Positions 43,207-51,678 of a stretch of DNA of 64,000 nucleotides are shown one piece after another. The DNA lies in contig CBDIHP010000046.1 of NCBI GenBank assembly GCA_965279195.1, positions 62,001 to 126,000 of the forward strand. The letters are read 5' to 3'. Source of the DNA: CBDIHP01 sp965279195 (GTDB lineage Bacteria > Planctomycetota > Planctomycetia > Isosphaerales > Isosphaeraceae). The notes beneath the pieces were generated by a model. It saw only the letters and a program-made list of their open reading frames with translations. It did not search any database and was not told the origin of the DNA. The position numbers and the translations under genes were made by a program. Positions within the stretch are counted from its first letter, which is position 1. Each line of letters begins with the position of its first letter.

Positions 43207-44316
43207 TCAGACGGCCGCCAGTTCGGGCGAGTCGACCGTGGGCTCGGCGTCGATGTACTCGTAATGGACGTTCCGCTGCCGGGGGATGTACCCCGCCTCG
43301 CGGATCGCCCGGCGGATCTGCTCCAGGGAAAGATAATGCACGGTGCCCGCCGAGGAGACCACGTTCTCCTCGATCATCAGGCTCCCCATGTCGTTAGCGC
43401 CGAAGAAGAGGGCGATCTGCCCGATCTTGGCACCCTGGGTCACCCACGACGACTGGATGTTCGGCACGTTGTCGAGGTACAGCCGCGAGACCGCCTGGTT
43501 CCGCAGGTACTCGAACGACCCCGAGGCCGGCACGTCGGCCATCTCGGTGTGCTCGGGCTGGAAGGTCCAGGAGATGAACGCCGTCAGGCCGCCGGTCTCG
43601 TCCTGGAGCGCCCGGACCCGCTCCATGTGCTCAATGCGTTCTTCCAGTGTCTCGATGTGCCCGAACATCATCGTGGCGGTCGAGACCCCGCCCATCCTGT
43701 GCCAGACCCGGTGGACGTTGATCCAGTCGTCGGACAGGACCTTGCCCTTGGTCATGGCCTTGCGGACGCGGTCGACCAGGATCTCGCCGCCGCCGCCCGG
43801 CAGGCTGCCCAGCCCGGCGGCGCGGAGCCGTCCCAGGACGGTTTCCAGCGGCATCTTGAACTTCTTGGAGAAGAAGTGGATCTCCGGCGGGCTGAAGGCG
43901 TGGATGTTGAGCTGGGGGTAGTGCGCCTTGATGTCCCGAAGCAGGTCCTCGTACCACTCCAAGGGCAAGTCGGGGTGGAGCCCGCCTTGCATGAGGATCT
44001 GGTCGCCGCCGAGTTCCAGGGTCTCCTTGACCTTGTCGAGGATGACCTGACGGTCGAGGACGTAGGCGTCGGTGTCGCCGACCTTGCGGTAGAACGCGCA
44101 GAAATCGCAGGTGGCGGCGCACACGTTAGAGTAGTTGATGTTGCGATCGATGTTATAAGTGCGGTACGGCTCGGGATGGAGCCGCTTGCAGACCGCGTCG
44201 GCGGCCCGGCCGAGGGAGAGCAGGTCGGCCTCGCGGAGGAGCCGGACGCCGTCGTCGAACGCCAGCCGCTCCCCTTCAACGACGCGCTGCAAGATCGCGG
44301 CGACGGTGGAAGACAA
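43207..44316 (-). CDS. mqnC: cyclic dehypoxanthinyl futalosine synthase, radical SAM (menaquinone futalosine pathway)
   Basis: A 369-aa radical-SAM enzyme that cyclises dehypoxanthine futalosine. The cluster motif is C-x3-C-x2-C in VCAATCDFCAFYR. Further family text: GGDQILMQGGLHPDLPLEWY, NIHAFSPPEI, STATMMFGHIET and QIALFFGANDMGS. I chose TTG 44316 because GGAAGGAG sits six bases before it. The reading frame upstream is shared with mqnA and lacks similarity. It overlaps the 3' end of mqnA by 41 bp, implying co-transcription from the mqnA promoter. MqnB/E and MqnD are not in the window. Confidence 0.93.
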   Translation of the reverse strand: MSSTVAAILQRVVEGERLAFDDGVRLLREADLLSLGRAADAVCKRLHPEPYRTYNIDRNINYSNVCAATCDFCAFYRKVGDTDAYVLDRQVILDKVKETLELGGDQILMQGGLHPDLPLEWYEDLLRDIKAHYPQLNIHAFSPPEIHFFSKKFKMPLETVLGRLRAAGLGSLPGGGGEILVDRVRKAMTKGKVLSDDWINVHRVWHRMGGVSTATMMFGHIETLEERIEHMERVRALQDETGGLTAFISWTFQPEHTEMADVPASGSFEYLRNQAVSRLYLDNVPNIQSSWVTQGAKIGQIALFFGANDMGSLMIEENVVSSAGTVHYLSLEQIRRAIREAGYIPRQRNVHYEYIDAEPTVDSPELAAV

Positions 44317-45112
44317 GGTCCACTCCTTCCGGTGCGAGCTGGAGGGCCGCCGCCTTCCCCGCGAACAGGCGGAGTCCGGCGAGCTCGGGCTCTCCGAGGT
44401 CATAAGATAAGACGCGAGTCAGGTACTCGACGCAAGTATCGTGGTCGAGGCCGAGCCTCGGGCCGTGGATCCGGGCCAGGTCGTCGGCGTGGGCGAGCCC
44501 CTCGGACCGGCAGCGTTCCAGGACGTCCGGCAGGTCGCCCAGCTCGACCCCCGGCCGCGCCACCCAGAGGGCGAAGACGAACGGCAGGCCCGTCAGGGAC
44601 TTCCACGCCTCGGCGAGGTCGATCACCGAAACGAACCCATCCTCCGGTACCTGCATCGCCCGGTCGCCGATCAGGAGCACCGCGTCGGCCGTGCTCTCCT
44701 GGATCGGCACACCCAGCGGCAGGGGCTCGACGACCTGCGGCCGGACCCCGTGCGCGGCATCCAGCCAGACCCGGGTCAGGGCCTGGCTCGTCCGCGAGCC
44801 TTCATCAAGCGCGAGCCGGCGGATCTGCCCCAAAGGCTTGCGGCTGAAGAGCTTGACGCTCCGAACCGGGCCCCTCGCCGCGATCGCGAACCCCGGGAGG
44901 ATCTCATACCCCGACCGCCTCGCCCCGCGCAGGTACTCGACCGATGGGATGAGTGCCAGGTCGAGCTCGCCCCGGCCCAGGCGCTCGGCCAGCCGACTCG
45001 GGACGTCCATCTCCAGGTTGACACAGGGCGCGAACTCGCCCAGCCGGTAATACAGCGGCTTGGCGTTCAGGTAACTCACGGCACCGACGCGGATCGCTCC
45101 GGGCACGTCCAT
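44276..45112 (-). CDS. mqnA: chorismate dehydratase MqnA (menaquinone futalosine pathway)
   Basis: A 278-aa periplasmic-binding-protein-fold enzyme that converts chorismate to 3-enolpyruvylbenzoate. Family text is clear: IRVGAVSYLNAKPLYY at the start, DLALIPSVEYLR, SVKLFSRKPL, RRLALDEGSRTSQALTR, DAVLLIGDRAM and LAEAWKSLTGLPFVFALW. ATG 45112 is preferred; a GTG one codon earlier is possible. No signal peptide. Together with mqnC it shows that this organism makes menaquinone by the futalosine route. Confidence 0.95.
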   Translation of the reverse strand: MDVPGAIRVGAVSYLNAKPLYYRLGEFAPCVNLEMDVPSRLAERLGRGELDLALIPSVEYLRGARRSGYEILPGFAIAARGPVRSVKLFSRKPLGQIRRLALDEGSRTSQALTRVWLDAAHGVRPQVVEPLPLGVPIQESTADAVLLIGDRAMQVPEDGFVSVIDLAEAWKSLTGLPFVFALWVARPGVELGDLPDVLERCRSEGLAHADDLARIHGPRLGLDHDTCVEYLTRVLSYDLGEPELAGLRLFAGKAAALQLAPEGVDLVFHRRRDLAARR

Positions 45113-45464
45113 CACCGGACCCTCGGCTGGGCGATTCTGTCAGAACACTTTGAAAGTATAGTCGCGCGCCCGGGAATCTCAACCCCGGCCGAAGCCAACC
45201 TGATCAAGGTCGTTTTTGTTCGGATTTGGTGTGTTCTGTTCTGCTAGGTTTGCAGTTCGTTTAATTTTGTCCTTAAGGGCCCGGTCGCACACGGGCCGAA
45301 TCGATGTATCTATGGAGCTTTTTGCGGGATGCGTATATGAAATAAGAACAAATCCGGCATTTGTCTCCGCACCGACCGCTTTCGGTGTCAGATGGCAGAC
45401 CTAAGCTGGCAAGGGTACGGTCAGGTCGACGCCGATTCGCTTGCTGCGAGGGTACAATCCCAAC
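45113..45464. other. divergent intergenic region, partly AT-rich
   Basis: Holds the mqnA promoter on the minus strand. From about 45195 to 45370 it is clearly A+T-richer than its surroundings (TTTAATTTTGTCC, ATGAAATAAGAAC). No gene or repeat was identified. Confidence 0.5.
45155..45182 (-). promoter_or_regulatory. sigma-70-type promoter of mqnA-mqnC
   Basis: On the minus strand TTGAGA, a 16-bp spacer and TATACT precede the mqnA start by 42 bp. This is one of the best -35/-10 pairs in the window. Confidence 0.6.
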
Positions 45465-45788
45465 ATGGGCGAGGGTACGAAGGAATCCCGCGACCGGCCC
45501 GGCTTGCATGCCTGCGACTCGTCCGTGCGACGCCTGCTTGTCGCCATCTACTTCCTGTCCGACCCGGAAGGTCTGACCAGCCGCGCTGACGATGCCCAGC
45601 TCGCGGTCGAGGCCGACCTGAACCCGGTCGAGGTCTATCTGGGGATCCGCTGCTTGCGGCGACTCGGCCTGATCGAGCAGATCCTCTTCCCCGATTCGCA
45701 TCCCCAACGCGGCCGGACCCTCGTCCTGATGGACCATCCGGCGGCCATCTGGTACCTCACCGAGACCCGCAAATCGCTTTCAGGCTGA
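45465..45788 (+). CDS. small winged-helix-like protein, possible transcription regulator
   Basis: A 107-aa protein not matched to a named family. The middle (RRLLVAIYFLSDPEGL..DDAQLAVEADLNPVEVYLGIRC then LRRLGLIEQI) has the helix spacing of a winged helix-turn-helix, with a basic tail (HPQRGRTLVL). The ATG at 45465 lies only 6 bp after a -10-like TACAAT (45453-45458) and has no Shine-Dalgarno, so a leaderless mRNA is conceivable. An ATG at 45441 is in frame. It is convergent with the tricorn-like gene; a hairpin separates them. Confidence 0.55.
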   Translation: MGEGTKESRDRPGLHACDSSVRRLLVAIYFLSDPEGLTSRADDAQLAVEADLNPVEVYLGIRCLRRLGLIEQILFPDSHPQRGRTLVLMDHPAAIWYLTETRKSLSG

Positions 45789-45797
45789 GATCCGTCG

Positions 45798-45831
45798 CGC
45801 CCGCCGGCCCTTCGTAGGGCGCCGGCGGGCG
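45798..45831. terminator. bidirectional hairpin between convergent genes
   Basis: CGCCCGCCGG (45798-45807) pairs with CCGGCGGGCG (45822-45831), and CCC/GGG pair inside around loop TTCGTA. It lies in the 61-bp gap between two convergent stop codons. No long T run. Confidence 0.6.
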
Positions 45832-45849
45832 AACGAAACCGCACGAAAC

Positions 45850-48800
45850 TTAACGTTCCGTCGCTTTCTTCAGCCTCGGCTGGGGCTTCGCCTTCTCGGC
45901 GGCGACGTCGGCCATGAGCTGCTCGACCGCGCGGTTGAGCTGCTCGTCCTTCCCCTTCGGCATGTCGCCGGGGGTCGGCCAGACGACGATGTCGGGCAAG
46001 GCGCCGTTGAGTTCCATGTCCTCGCCGTTGTCGCGGAGGAACCAGCCGCGCGCGGGGAGCCGGAGGATGCCGACGTCCATGACGGTCGCCGCCCCGGTGC
46101 TCACGACGCCCCCGGCGGTCGGGACGCCCACGAGCTTCCCGCGCTTGAGGGTCTTGATGGCGTGCGAGAAGATCTCCGCGTTGGAGAAGCTGTTCTGGTT
46201 GCACAGGACGATGATCGGCTTCCGCCAGGTGGCGAAGATCATGCGGTCCTGCGGGTAGCCCTTGCCGCCGCCCCGGGGGATGGTCACCGCGTGGAGCGGC
46301 TGGGTGAGGCACGTGAGGAGCAGGTCGGCGGTCGAGCCGCCCCCGTTCTCGCGGACGTCGATGATCAGGCCGTCCTTGCCCGCGCCGGCCGAGTAGAGTT
46401 CCTCTTCGAACTTGAGGAAGCTCGGCTGGTCCATGCCCCGGATGTGGAGGTAGCCGAGCGTCCCCTTGCTGCCGGCCTCGACCGCCTTGCGGCTGTCCCT
46501 GATCCACTTGTTGTAGAGCAGGCCCTGGACCAGCATGAAGGGGATCGGCCGGACGGCGACCTCGCGCTCCTCGCCCTTGGCGTTCTTGACCGTGAGCTTG
46601 ACGTCGCGGTCGAGCGGGCCGTTGAGGACGGTGGTCAGGTCCATCGAGGGATCCACGGGCGTGCCGTCGATCCGCAGGACGATCTCGCCCGCCTCGATCT
46701 TGCTCTGCGACTTGCTGGTCGGGCCGTCGGGGAGGACGTCCTTCACCTTGAGGCCGGGCCCTTTGTAGCCCTCGTCGAACCGGAGCCCCAGGTGCGGGGT
46801 GGCCGGGGTCCACGACCCGCCGACGGGGGCGGTCGGCTCGGTGGGATTCGGGGTCGGGGCGGGCCCGCGACGGGGGCCGCGACCACCACCACCGCCGCCG
46901 CCGGAGGTCGGCGTGAAGCCGAGGTGCGAACCGTTCAGCTCGCCCAGCATGAGCTGGACGACGGTCGCGAGCCCCTCGATGTCGGGGACCTGCCCGGCCA
47001 TGTCGTGGTACTTGCGGCGGACAGCGTCCCAGTTGCGGTTGCCGAGCTTCTCGTCGTACCAGTTGTCGCGCATGATCCGCCAGGCGACGTCGAACGCGGC
47101 CTGGTACTTCCTGGGCAGGTCGACCGTCTGGTAGGCGCGGACGCGGTAGCCCGACTCACGACCGCCCGAGCCCGAGATGCTGGTGGGAGTGCCCGCGGCG
47201 ACCAGGACGATCTGGTTGCCCGATTCCAGCCAGCGGGGGTCGCTGCCGGTCGTGCCGCTGAGCTTCTTGGGGGCGATGTCGTCCGGGGGCTCGATCGTGT
47301 AGATCCCACGCTCGCCGTTGACGGTCGCGGTGAAGGCCAGCTTCTTGGAATCCGGCGACCAGACCAGCCCGCCCTCGGTCGAGTTGGGGATCGAGACGCG
47401 GTGCAGCCGCTCGTGGATGCCCTCGAAGTCGATGACGACCTCGGGGGGCTTCTTGGGCTCGGGCGTGGCCGGGGTGGCGGTCGAGGCGGCCTTGGTCTCC
47501 GCCTTGGCCTCGGCCTTGGCGGGGGTCTGGGCCTTGGCCTGTTGATCGGCGCTGGTGCCGGGGCCGCCGGGGCGTCCAAACCGACGCCCGCCGCCGGGGA
47601 ATCCGCCGGGTGCCGTGCCGCCGGGGGTCGGAGGGACGCCGGTGCCCGGGGGCGTCGCGCCGCCGGCACCGCCGCCGCGACGGCCGCCGGACTTCATCTT
47701 CTCGATGGCCTTCTCCAGCGTCCGCTCGCGGCGGGTCTGGTCCTCATCCTTGTTGCGGAGGTAGACGTAATAAACGTCGGTCTCCTCGGCCTCCCGGCGC
47801 CCGGTGAAGGCGATCATCTTGCCGTCGGGCGACCAGGCCGGGGCACCTTCGTCGTCCGGGTGCTTCGAGAGGTTGTAGGGGGGCTTCGAGCCGTCGATCG
47901 GGAGGACCCAGACGTCGTCGTTGAAGTCGTTGTCCTCGTGGGTCGAGACGATCCACTTGCCGTCGGGCGACCAGTCGAACTTGGGGGGGTTCCAGTTCGG
48001 CAGGACCTTCTTGGCGTCCTTGCCGTCCGGGTTCATGACGAACAGGTCGCCGCGTCCCTTCACGAACGCGACCTTCGAGCCCTCCGGGCTCCAGAGGAGA
48101 GACGACTCGACGTCGGGGTCGTTCGTGAGCTTCTCCCGCTTGAAGCCGGCGTTCTGCCACCAGTACTTGTCGCCGTCGGCCCGGGTCGCCTTCCAGATGT
48201 CGGTCTGGCCGCCGGAGTCGCTGACGTAGAGCACGGCCGAGCCGTCTGGGGCGAAGACCGGGTCACGCTCCTCCTCGGGGGTGTCGGTGATCCGCTTCGG
48301 CTCCATCAGCTCGGTGTCCATGACCCAGAGGTCGCCGCCGGAGATGAAGGCGATTTCGAGCCCGTCCTTGTTGAACGCCGCCGACTCGGCCGAGGCGAGC
48401 GTCCGGCGCTCGATCCGCGAGGCGACCGAGTCGGCCGTCTGGAGGATCTCGATCTTGGCCGGGGGCTCTCCCTTGGCCGGATTGAAGCGGTAGAGGTCGA
48501 AGAGGTGGCGGAAGACGATCGTCGAGCCGTCCTTCGAGATGGCGGGGAAGGCGACGGTGTCGTCCTCGAAGTTCGTGAGCGGCTTGTCTGCGCCGGTGGC
48601 GAGGTCCTTCTCGCGGAGGTTGAAGGCGTTCTTGTTCATGCCGACGTAGTAGAAGCCCTTGCCGTCGGGCTTGAACATCGGCCAGAGCCCGCCGAAGGGG
48701 TCGTTGACGACCTGCTTGAACGCCTTGGATTCGAGGTCGAAGGTCCAGACCTGGCTGGCCTGGGAGCCCTTGTAGCCCTTCCGCCACCACTGCGAGCCCT

Positions 48801-49353
48801 CGCGGGTGAAAATCAGCGACTTGCCGTCGGGCGAGACCTTGCCGTCGGCGCCGTAATCGTCGAACAGGAGCTGCTCGGCGGTGCGCTCGTCCTTGCTGAC
48901 CCGGAAGAATCGCCGGCCGTTGCGGGGGTTCCAGCCGTGGTCGCGGACGGCGGAGACGAGCAGCGCCTTGCCGTCGGGGAACCAGCCTTCGAGGGTGAAG
49001 CCGCCGGTGTGGAACGTGACCTGCTTCGGCACGCCCCCCTGCGCGGGCATGACGTAGACCTGGTTGCCGCCGTCGCGATCGGAGACGAAGGCGATCGACT
49101 GGCCGTCGGGCGAGAAGCTCGGCTGGCCGTCGCGGGCGGGGTTGCGCGTGAGCGGCCGGGCGATGCCGCCGGCGGTGGGGACCAGCCAGATGTCGCCCGA
49201 CCACGCGAACGCGATCGTCGCGCCGTCGGGGGAGAGGGCCGGGTCGTTCACGAGCCGGACGGATTCGGGCGACTGGGCGAGGGCCGCAGGCGTCGCGGCC
49301 GAGAGGACGAGGGCGGTCGCGACCGCGAGGGGTCGCCTGAGCAGGCCGATCAA
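45850..49353 (-). CDS. tricorn-like S41 family protease, exported
   Basis: An 1167-aa protein. Signal peptide ~1-26 (IGLLRRPLAVATALVLSAATPAALA). Residues ~30-700 are beta-propeller repeats of the TolB/tricorn type (DPALSPDGATIAFAWSGDIW, PSFSPDGQSIAFVSDRDGG, PAWSPDGKMIAFTGRRE). A Gly/Pro/Ala/Lys-rich linker of ~80 residues interrupts them. A C1-like helical region (AAFDVAWRIMRDNWYDEKL), a PDZ domain and the S41 core follow (DGLIIDVRENGGGSTADLL, VLCNQNSFSNAEIF with the candidate nucleophile Ser, GGVVSTGAATVMD). TTG 49353 is chosen because GGGAG precedes it and it starts the signal peptide. Tricorn homologues trim peptides; here the location is probably periplasmic. Confidence 0.9.
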   Translation of the reverse strand: MIGLLRRPLAVATALVLSAATPAALAQSPESVRLVNDPALSPDGATIAFAWSGDIWLVPTAGGIARPLTRNPARDGQPSFSPDGQSIAFVSDRDGGNQVYVMPAQGGVPKQVTFHTGGFTLEGWFPDGKALLVSAVRDHGWNPRNGRRFFRVSKDERTAEQLLFDDYGADGKVSPDGKSLIFTREGSQWWRKGYKGSQASQVWTFDLESKAFKQVVNDPFGGLWPMFKPDGKGFYYVGMNKNAFNLREKDLATGADKPLTNFEDDTVAFPAISKDGSTIVFRHLFDLYRFNPAKGEPPAKIEILQTADSVASRIERRTLASAESAAFNKDGLEIAFISGGDLWVMDTELMEPKRITDTPEEERDPVFAPDGSAVLYVSDSGGQTDIWKATRADGDKYWWQNAGFKREKLTNDPDVESSLLWSPEGSKVAFVKGRGDLFVMNPDGKDAKKVLPNWNPPKFDWSPDGKWIVSTHEDNDFNDDVWVLPIDGSKPPYNLSKHPDDEGAPAWSPDGKMIAFTGRREAEETDVYYVYLRNKDEDQTRRERTLEKAIEKMKSGGRRGGGAGGATPPGTGVPPTPGGTAPGGFPGGGRRFGRPGGPGTSADQQAKAQTPAKAEAKAETKAASTATPATPEPKKPPEVVIDFEGIHERLHRVSIPNSTEGGLVWSPDSKKLAFTATVNGERGIYTIEPPDDIAPKKLSGTTGSDPRWLESGNQIVLVAAGTPTSISGSGGRESGYRVRAYQTVDLPRKYQAAFDVAWRIMRDNWYDEKLGNRNWDAVRRKYHDMAGQVPDIEGLATVVQLMLGELNGSHLGFTPTSGGGGGGGRGPRRGPAPTPNPTEPTAPVGGSWTPATPHLGLRFDEGYKGPGLKVKDVLPDGPTSKSQSKIEAGEIVLRIDGTPVDPSMDLTTVLNGPLDRDVKLTVKNAKGEEREVAVRPIPFMLVQGLLYNKWIRDSRKAVEAGSKGTLGYLHIRGMDQPSFLKFEEELYSAGAGKDGLIIDVRENGGGSTADLLLTCLTQPLHAVTIPRGGGKGYPQDRMIFATWRKPIIVLCNQNSFSNAEIFSHAIKTLKRGKLVGVPTAGGVVSTGAATVMDVGILRLPARGWFLRDNGEDMELNGALPDIVVWPTPGDMPKGKDEQLNRAVEQLMADVAAEKAKPQPRLKKATER

Positions 49354-49693
49354 GGGTGGGGCTCCCGGGGGATTTCGTGCGCGTCGTGGCGCGAGATGTG
49401 GGACAGAGGGGCAGGAGAGGCTGACCCGGCGAGTTTCGTCGACCTTGATGGTAGGCAATCTGGGCAGGTCTTGCCAGCCGGCGGCGGCGTCGATCGAGGG
49501 GATCGTGCGTGACCGGCAATCGTCGACGGAAATGCCCGTCTCGTTGACGGTTGGACAGGCTGGTTTTATCATCGGAGTGCCGATGATCGGGACGGCGAGG
49601 ACCAGCAGCCGGGCCGATCGGGCGAGTCGAACGAGCCGAGTCCTGGCCCACTTTGAGAACCCGGACCGACCTGGCGCGAAAGGGGCGAGCGAC

Positions 49694-50092
49694 GTGGCCG
49701 TGCAGATGGAACTCACGCGGATCATCATCAGCGAGAACAACGACCAGCAGATCATCTTCCTCAAGGAGATCGACGGCGAGCGGACCTTCCCCATCGTGAT
49801 CGGCGTGTTCGAGGCCACCAGCATCGAGCGCCGGGTGAAGAACCAGGCCACGCCCCGCCCCTTGACTCACGACCTGCTGGCGAACACCATCGAACTCCTC
49901 GGCGGCGAGTTGCAGGACATCCTGATCAGCGAGCTCCGCGAGCACACCTACTTCGCCAAGCTCCGGATCCGCCAGGAAGGCGAGCTGATCGAGGTCGACT
50001 CCCGCCCCAGCGACGCCATCGCCCTGGCCGTGACCGTCGACGTCCCGATTTACGTCTCCGAGGACGTCATTGAGGAAGCCGGCAGCAACTGA
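49694..50092 (+). CDS. bifunctional nuclease (BFN, DUF151) domain protein
   Basis: A 132-aa protein with the BFN fold (ELTRIIISENNDQQIIFLKE, RTFPIVIGVFEATSIERRVK, RPLTHDLLANTIELLGGELQ, DSRPSDAIALAVTVDVPIYVSEDVI). Family members are said to have RNase/DNase activity; the conserved PSDAIALA motif is intact. GTG 49694 has AGGGG before it; ATG 49706 is an alternative. tRNA-Ser starts 35 bp after its stop, so the two may share a transcript. It is divergent from the tricorn-like gene. Confidence 0.88.
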   Translation: MAVQMELTRIIISENNDQQIIFLKEIDGERTFPIVIGVFEATSIERRVKNQATPRPLTHDLLANTIELLGGELQDILISELREHTYFAKLRIRQEGELIEVDSRPSDAIALAVTVDVPIYVSEDVIEEAGSN

Positions 50093-50127
50093 ACCCGAGG
50101 CAGCTCGGGAGTGTCCGTCAGCAAACC

Positions 50128-50214
50128 GGAGGGGTGCCAGAGTGGCCGATTGGGACGGTCTTGAAAACCGTAGATGGTGCAAGCCATCCGTGGGTTCGAA
50201 TCCCACCCCCTCCG
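50128..50214 (+). tRNA. tRNA-Ser, anticodon UGA
   Basis: Acceptor GGAGGGG (50128-50134) pairs with CCCCTCC (50207-50213), discriminator G at 50214. Anticodon stem ACGGT/ACCGT (50155-50159, 50167-50171) encloses CTTGAAA, giving TGA at 50162-50164 for UCA/UCG-type serine codons. The long variable arm and T-arm GTGGG-TTCGAAT-CCCAC fit a class II tRNA-Ser. CCA is not encoded. Confidence 0.97.
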
Positions 50215-50236
50215 CTTCGTCCCGCGATCCGCGATT

Positions 50237-50833
50237 GTGATTGCCGAGCCCTCGCGAGCACCCGTGGTCCACGTCATCGCCGGCCCAAATGGGGCCGGGA
50301 AGACCACGTTCGCGACTCAGTTCTTGCCGAAGCTCGTCCATTGCGAGCAGTTCCTCAACGCCGACCTGATCGCGGCCGGCCTGTCGCCCTTCGCGCCCGA
50401 AACCCAGAGAATCCGCGCCGGCCGGTTGCTTCTCGAACGCATGGCCGAGCTGCAAGCAAAGCGTCAGGATTTCGGATTCGAGACCACGCTCTCGGGCCGG
50501 GGCCACGCCGCCCATCTCCGCGAGCTAAAACGCGTCGGCTACCAGGTGCTGCTCTACTTCCTCTGGCTACCCGACGTCGATCTGGCGGTGAAACGAGTTG
50601 CGAACCGGGTCCGGCAGGGAGGTCATCATGTTCCCGAGGAGGACATCCGTCGGCGTTATCGTTCGGGGATACGGAACTTCTTCCGGATCTATCGGGAGAT
50701 CGCCGATGTATGGCAGGTTTTCGATCAGTTGGGATCTTTATCTCGGTTGATCGCCTCGGAAGATCGGCAAGGGCGCTTGATTATCGATCCTGCATCATTC
50801 GCCCTGTTCGAGTCGGAGGCATTGAACTCATGA
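50237..50833 (+). CDS. zeta-toxin-like P-loop kinase
   Basis: A 198-aa protein. Walker A is G16-PNGAGKTT near the N-terminus, followed by FLNADLIAAGLSPFAPE (the substrate-side Asp region), FGFETTLSGRG and LWLPDVDLAVKRVANRVRQG then HHVPEEDIRRRYR, all standard for zeta toxin-like kinases that phosphorylate UDP-N-acetylglucosamine or related small molecules. GTG 50237 is the first plausible start beyond the tRNA; the frame is open into tRNA-Ser but translation from there is unlikely. The 3' end overlaps a 72-aa gene by 4 bp. Position next to tRNA-Ser suggests an acquired cassette. Confidence 0.85.
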   Translation: MIAEPSRAPVVHVIAGPNGAGKTTFATQFLPKLVHCEQFLNADLIAAGLSPFAPETQRIRAGRLLLERMAELQAKRQDFGFETTLSGRGHAAHLRELKRVGYQVLLYFLWLPDVDLAVKRVANRVRQGGHHVPEEDIRRRYRSGIRNFFRIYREIADVWQVFDQLGSLSRLIASEDRQGRLIIDPASFALFESEALNS

Positions 50834-51048
50834 GCGATGCGAAGCCTCGCTGGACACGCGAGGAAATGACCGAGAATCTTAACATCGCCCTCCGAGCAGC
50901 CGCCTTCGAGGCCTACAAAAAGGCCCGGGACACCGGGACCCCGTTCGTGGTCTGGCAGGATGGTAAGGTCGTCGAGATCGACCCGCAGACGATCCCGTTC
51001 GAGGAGTACGATCGTCCATCCCAGCGGGACATTCCTCCGCAGGAGTGA
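50830..51048 (+). CDS. 72-aa hypothetical protein overlapping the zeta-toxin-like gene
   Basis: A small acidic/basic mixed protein (MSDAKPRWTREEMTENLNIA ... AYKKARDTGTPFVVWQDGKVVEIDP). No DNA-binding motif is evident. The 4-bp ATGA overlap with the P-loop gene implies coupled translation. A toxin-antitoxin-like pair is a reasonable hypothesis, with this as the neutraliser, but gene order (kinase first) is opposite to the classic epsilon-zeta operon. Confidence 0.7.
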   Translation: MSDAKPRWTREEMTENLNIALRAAAFEAYKKARDTGTPFVVWQDGKVVEIDPQTIPFEEYDRPSQRDIPPQE

Positions 51049-51055
51049 TCCTCCC

Positions 51056-51598
51056 GTGCTGACGTCGGCCGAGGTTGAGGCCCTGATCAGACAGGCGTTC
51101 CGGGGCGTCAAGCTCGGGGATGGGATCGGCCTCTTTGAATCCCAGGCGATAGACCATTACGGGAGTGCCGAGGAACGGCGTCTATGTCGCGCCAGGGACG
51201 AGACGGAGGACTGGTCGAGGATCTCGGACCACGACCTGATCGGCTGCCAGAGCAGCCTGTCCTTCTTCGATCCGGAGGGGTTCCGATTCCACATCCCGGC
51301 CTACATCACCTCGGACCTCAGGGTGGGATGGGTGTACCTCCGCTCGTCGGTCGAGTCCGTCGTCTTGGGGAATGGGGACGTCCCCACCGGTCATCGTTGC
51401 GTCCTGAGCGAGGATCAGGTCGAGGCGCTCCGGCAATACCTGATGTACGATTACCGCAACGACGTCGATGAGGCACTCGATTCGTTTCGGATGCGAAGAC
51501 GTCTCTGTCCGAGCGGCTATCTCGCTCGGGGGCTCCCTATCGATTCGTCGTATCTCAAGGTGCTCAATAAACTCAATCCGGATGCCTATGTCAGGTGA
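51056..51598 (+). CDS. DUF6714-like protein
   Basis: A 180-aa protein resembling DUF6714 by its pattern (EVEALIRQAFRGVKLGDGIG LFESQAIDHYGS split by a short gap, then SSLSFFDPEGFRFHIPAYI and LSEDQVEALRQYLMYD). The function of that family is unknown. GTG 51056 has AGGAG ten bases upstream and follows the 72-aa gene by 7 bp, so the three genes 50237-51598 look like one operon. Confidence 0.65.
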   Translation: MLTSAEVEALIRQAFRGVKLGDGIGLFESQAIDHYGSAEERRLCRARDETEDWSRISDHDLIGCQSSLSFFDPEGFRFHIPAYITSDLRVGWVYLRSSVESVVLGNGDVPTGHRCVLSEDQVEALRQYLMYDYRNDVDEALDSFRMRRRLCPSGYLARGLPIDSSYLKVLNKLNPDAYVR

Positions 51599-51678
51599 CA
51601 CAACGGAGTATGGCCCTGGCGATTCTTATTGGCCGAACCCTTTCGGCTCTGTGGAGGATGGCTCCGTCCTGCCGACGC

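Noticed and set aside
46162..49512. 1116-aa plus-strand open frame
   Set aside because: Complementary shadow of the tricorn-like protease; repetitive Val/Gly/Arg/Asp composition without motifs.
50174..50236. N-terminal extension of the zeta-toxin-like protein
   Set aside because: The open frame begins inside tRNA-Ser; residues before GTG 50237 have no family similarity.
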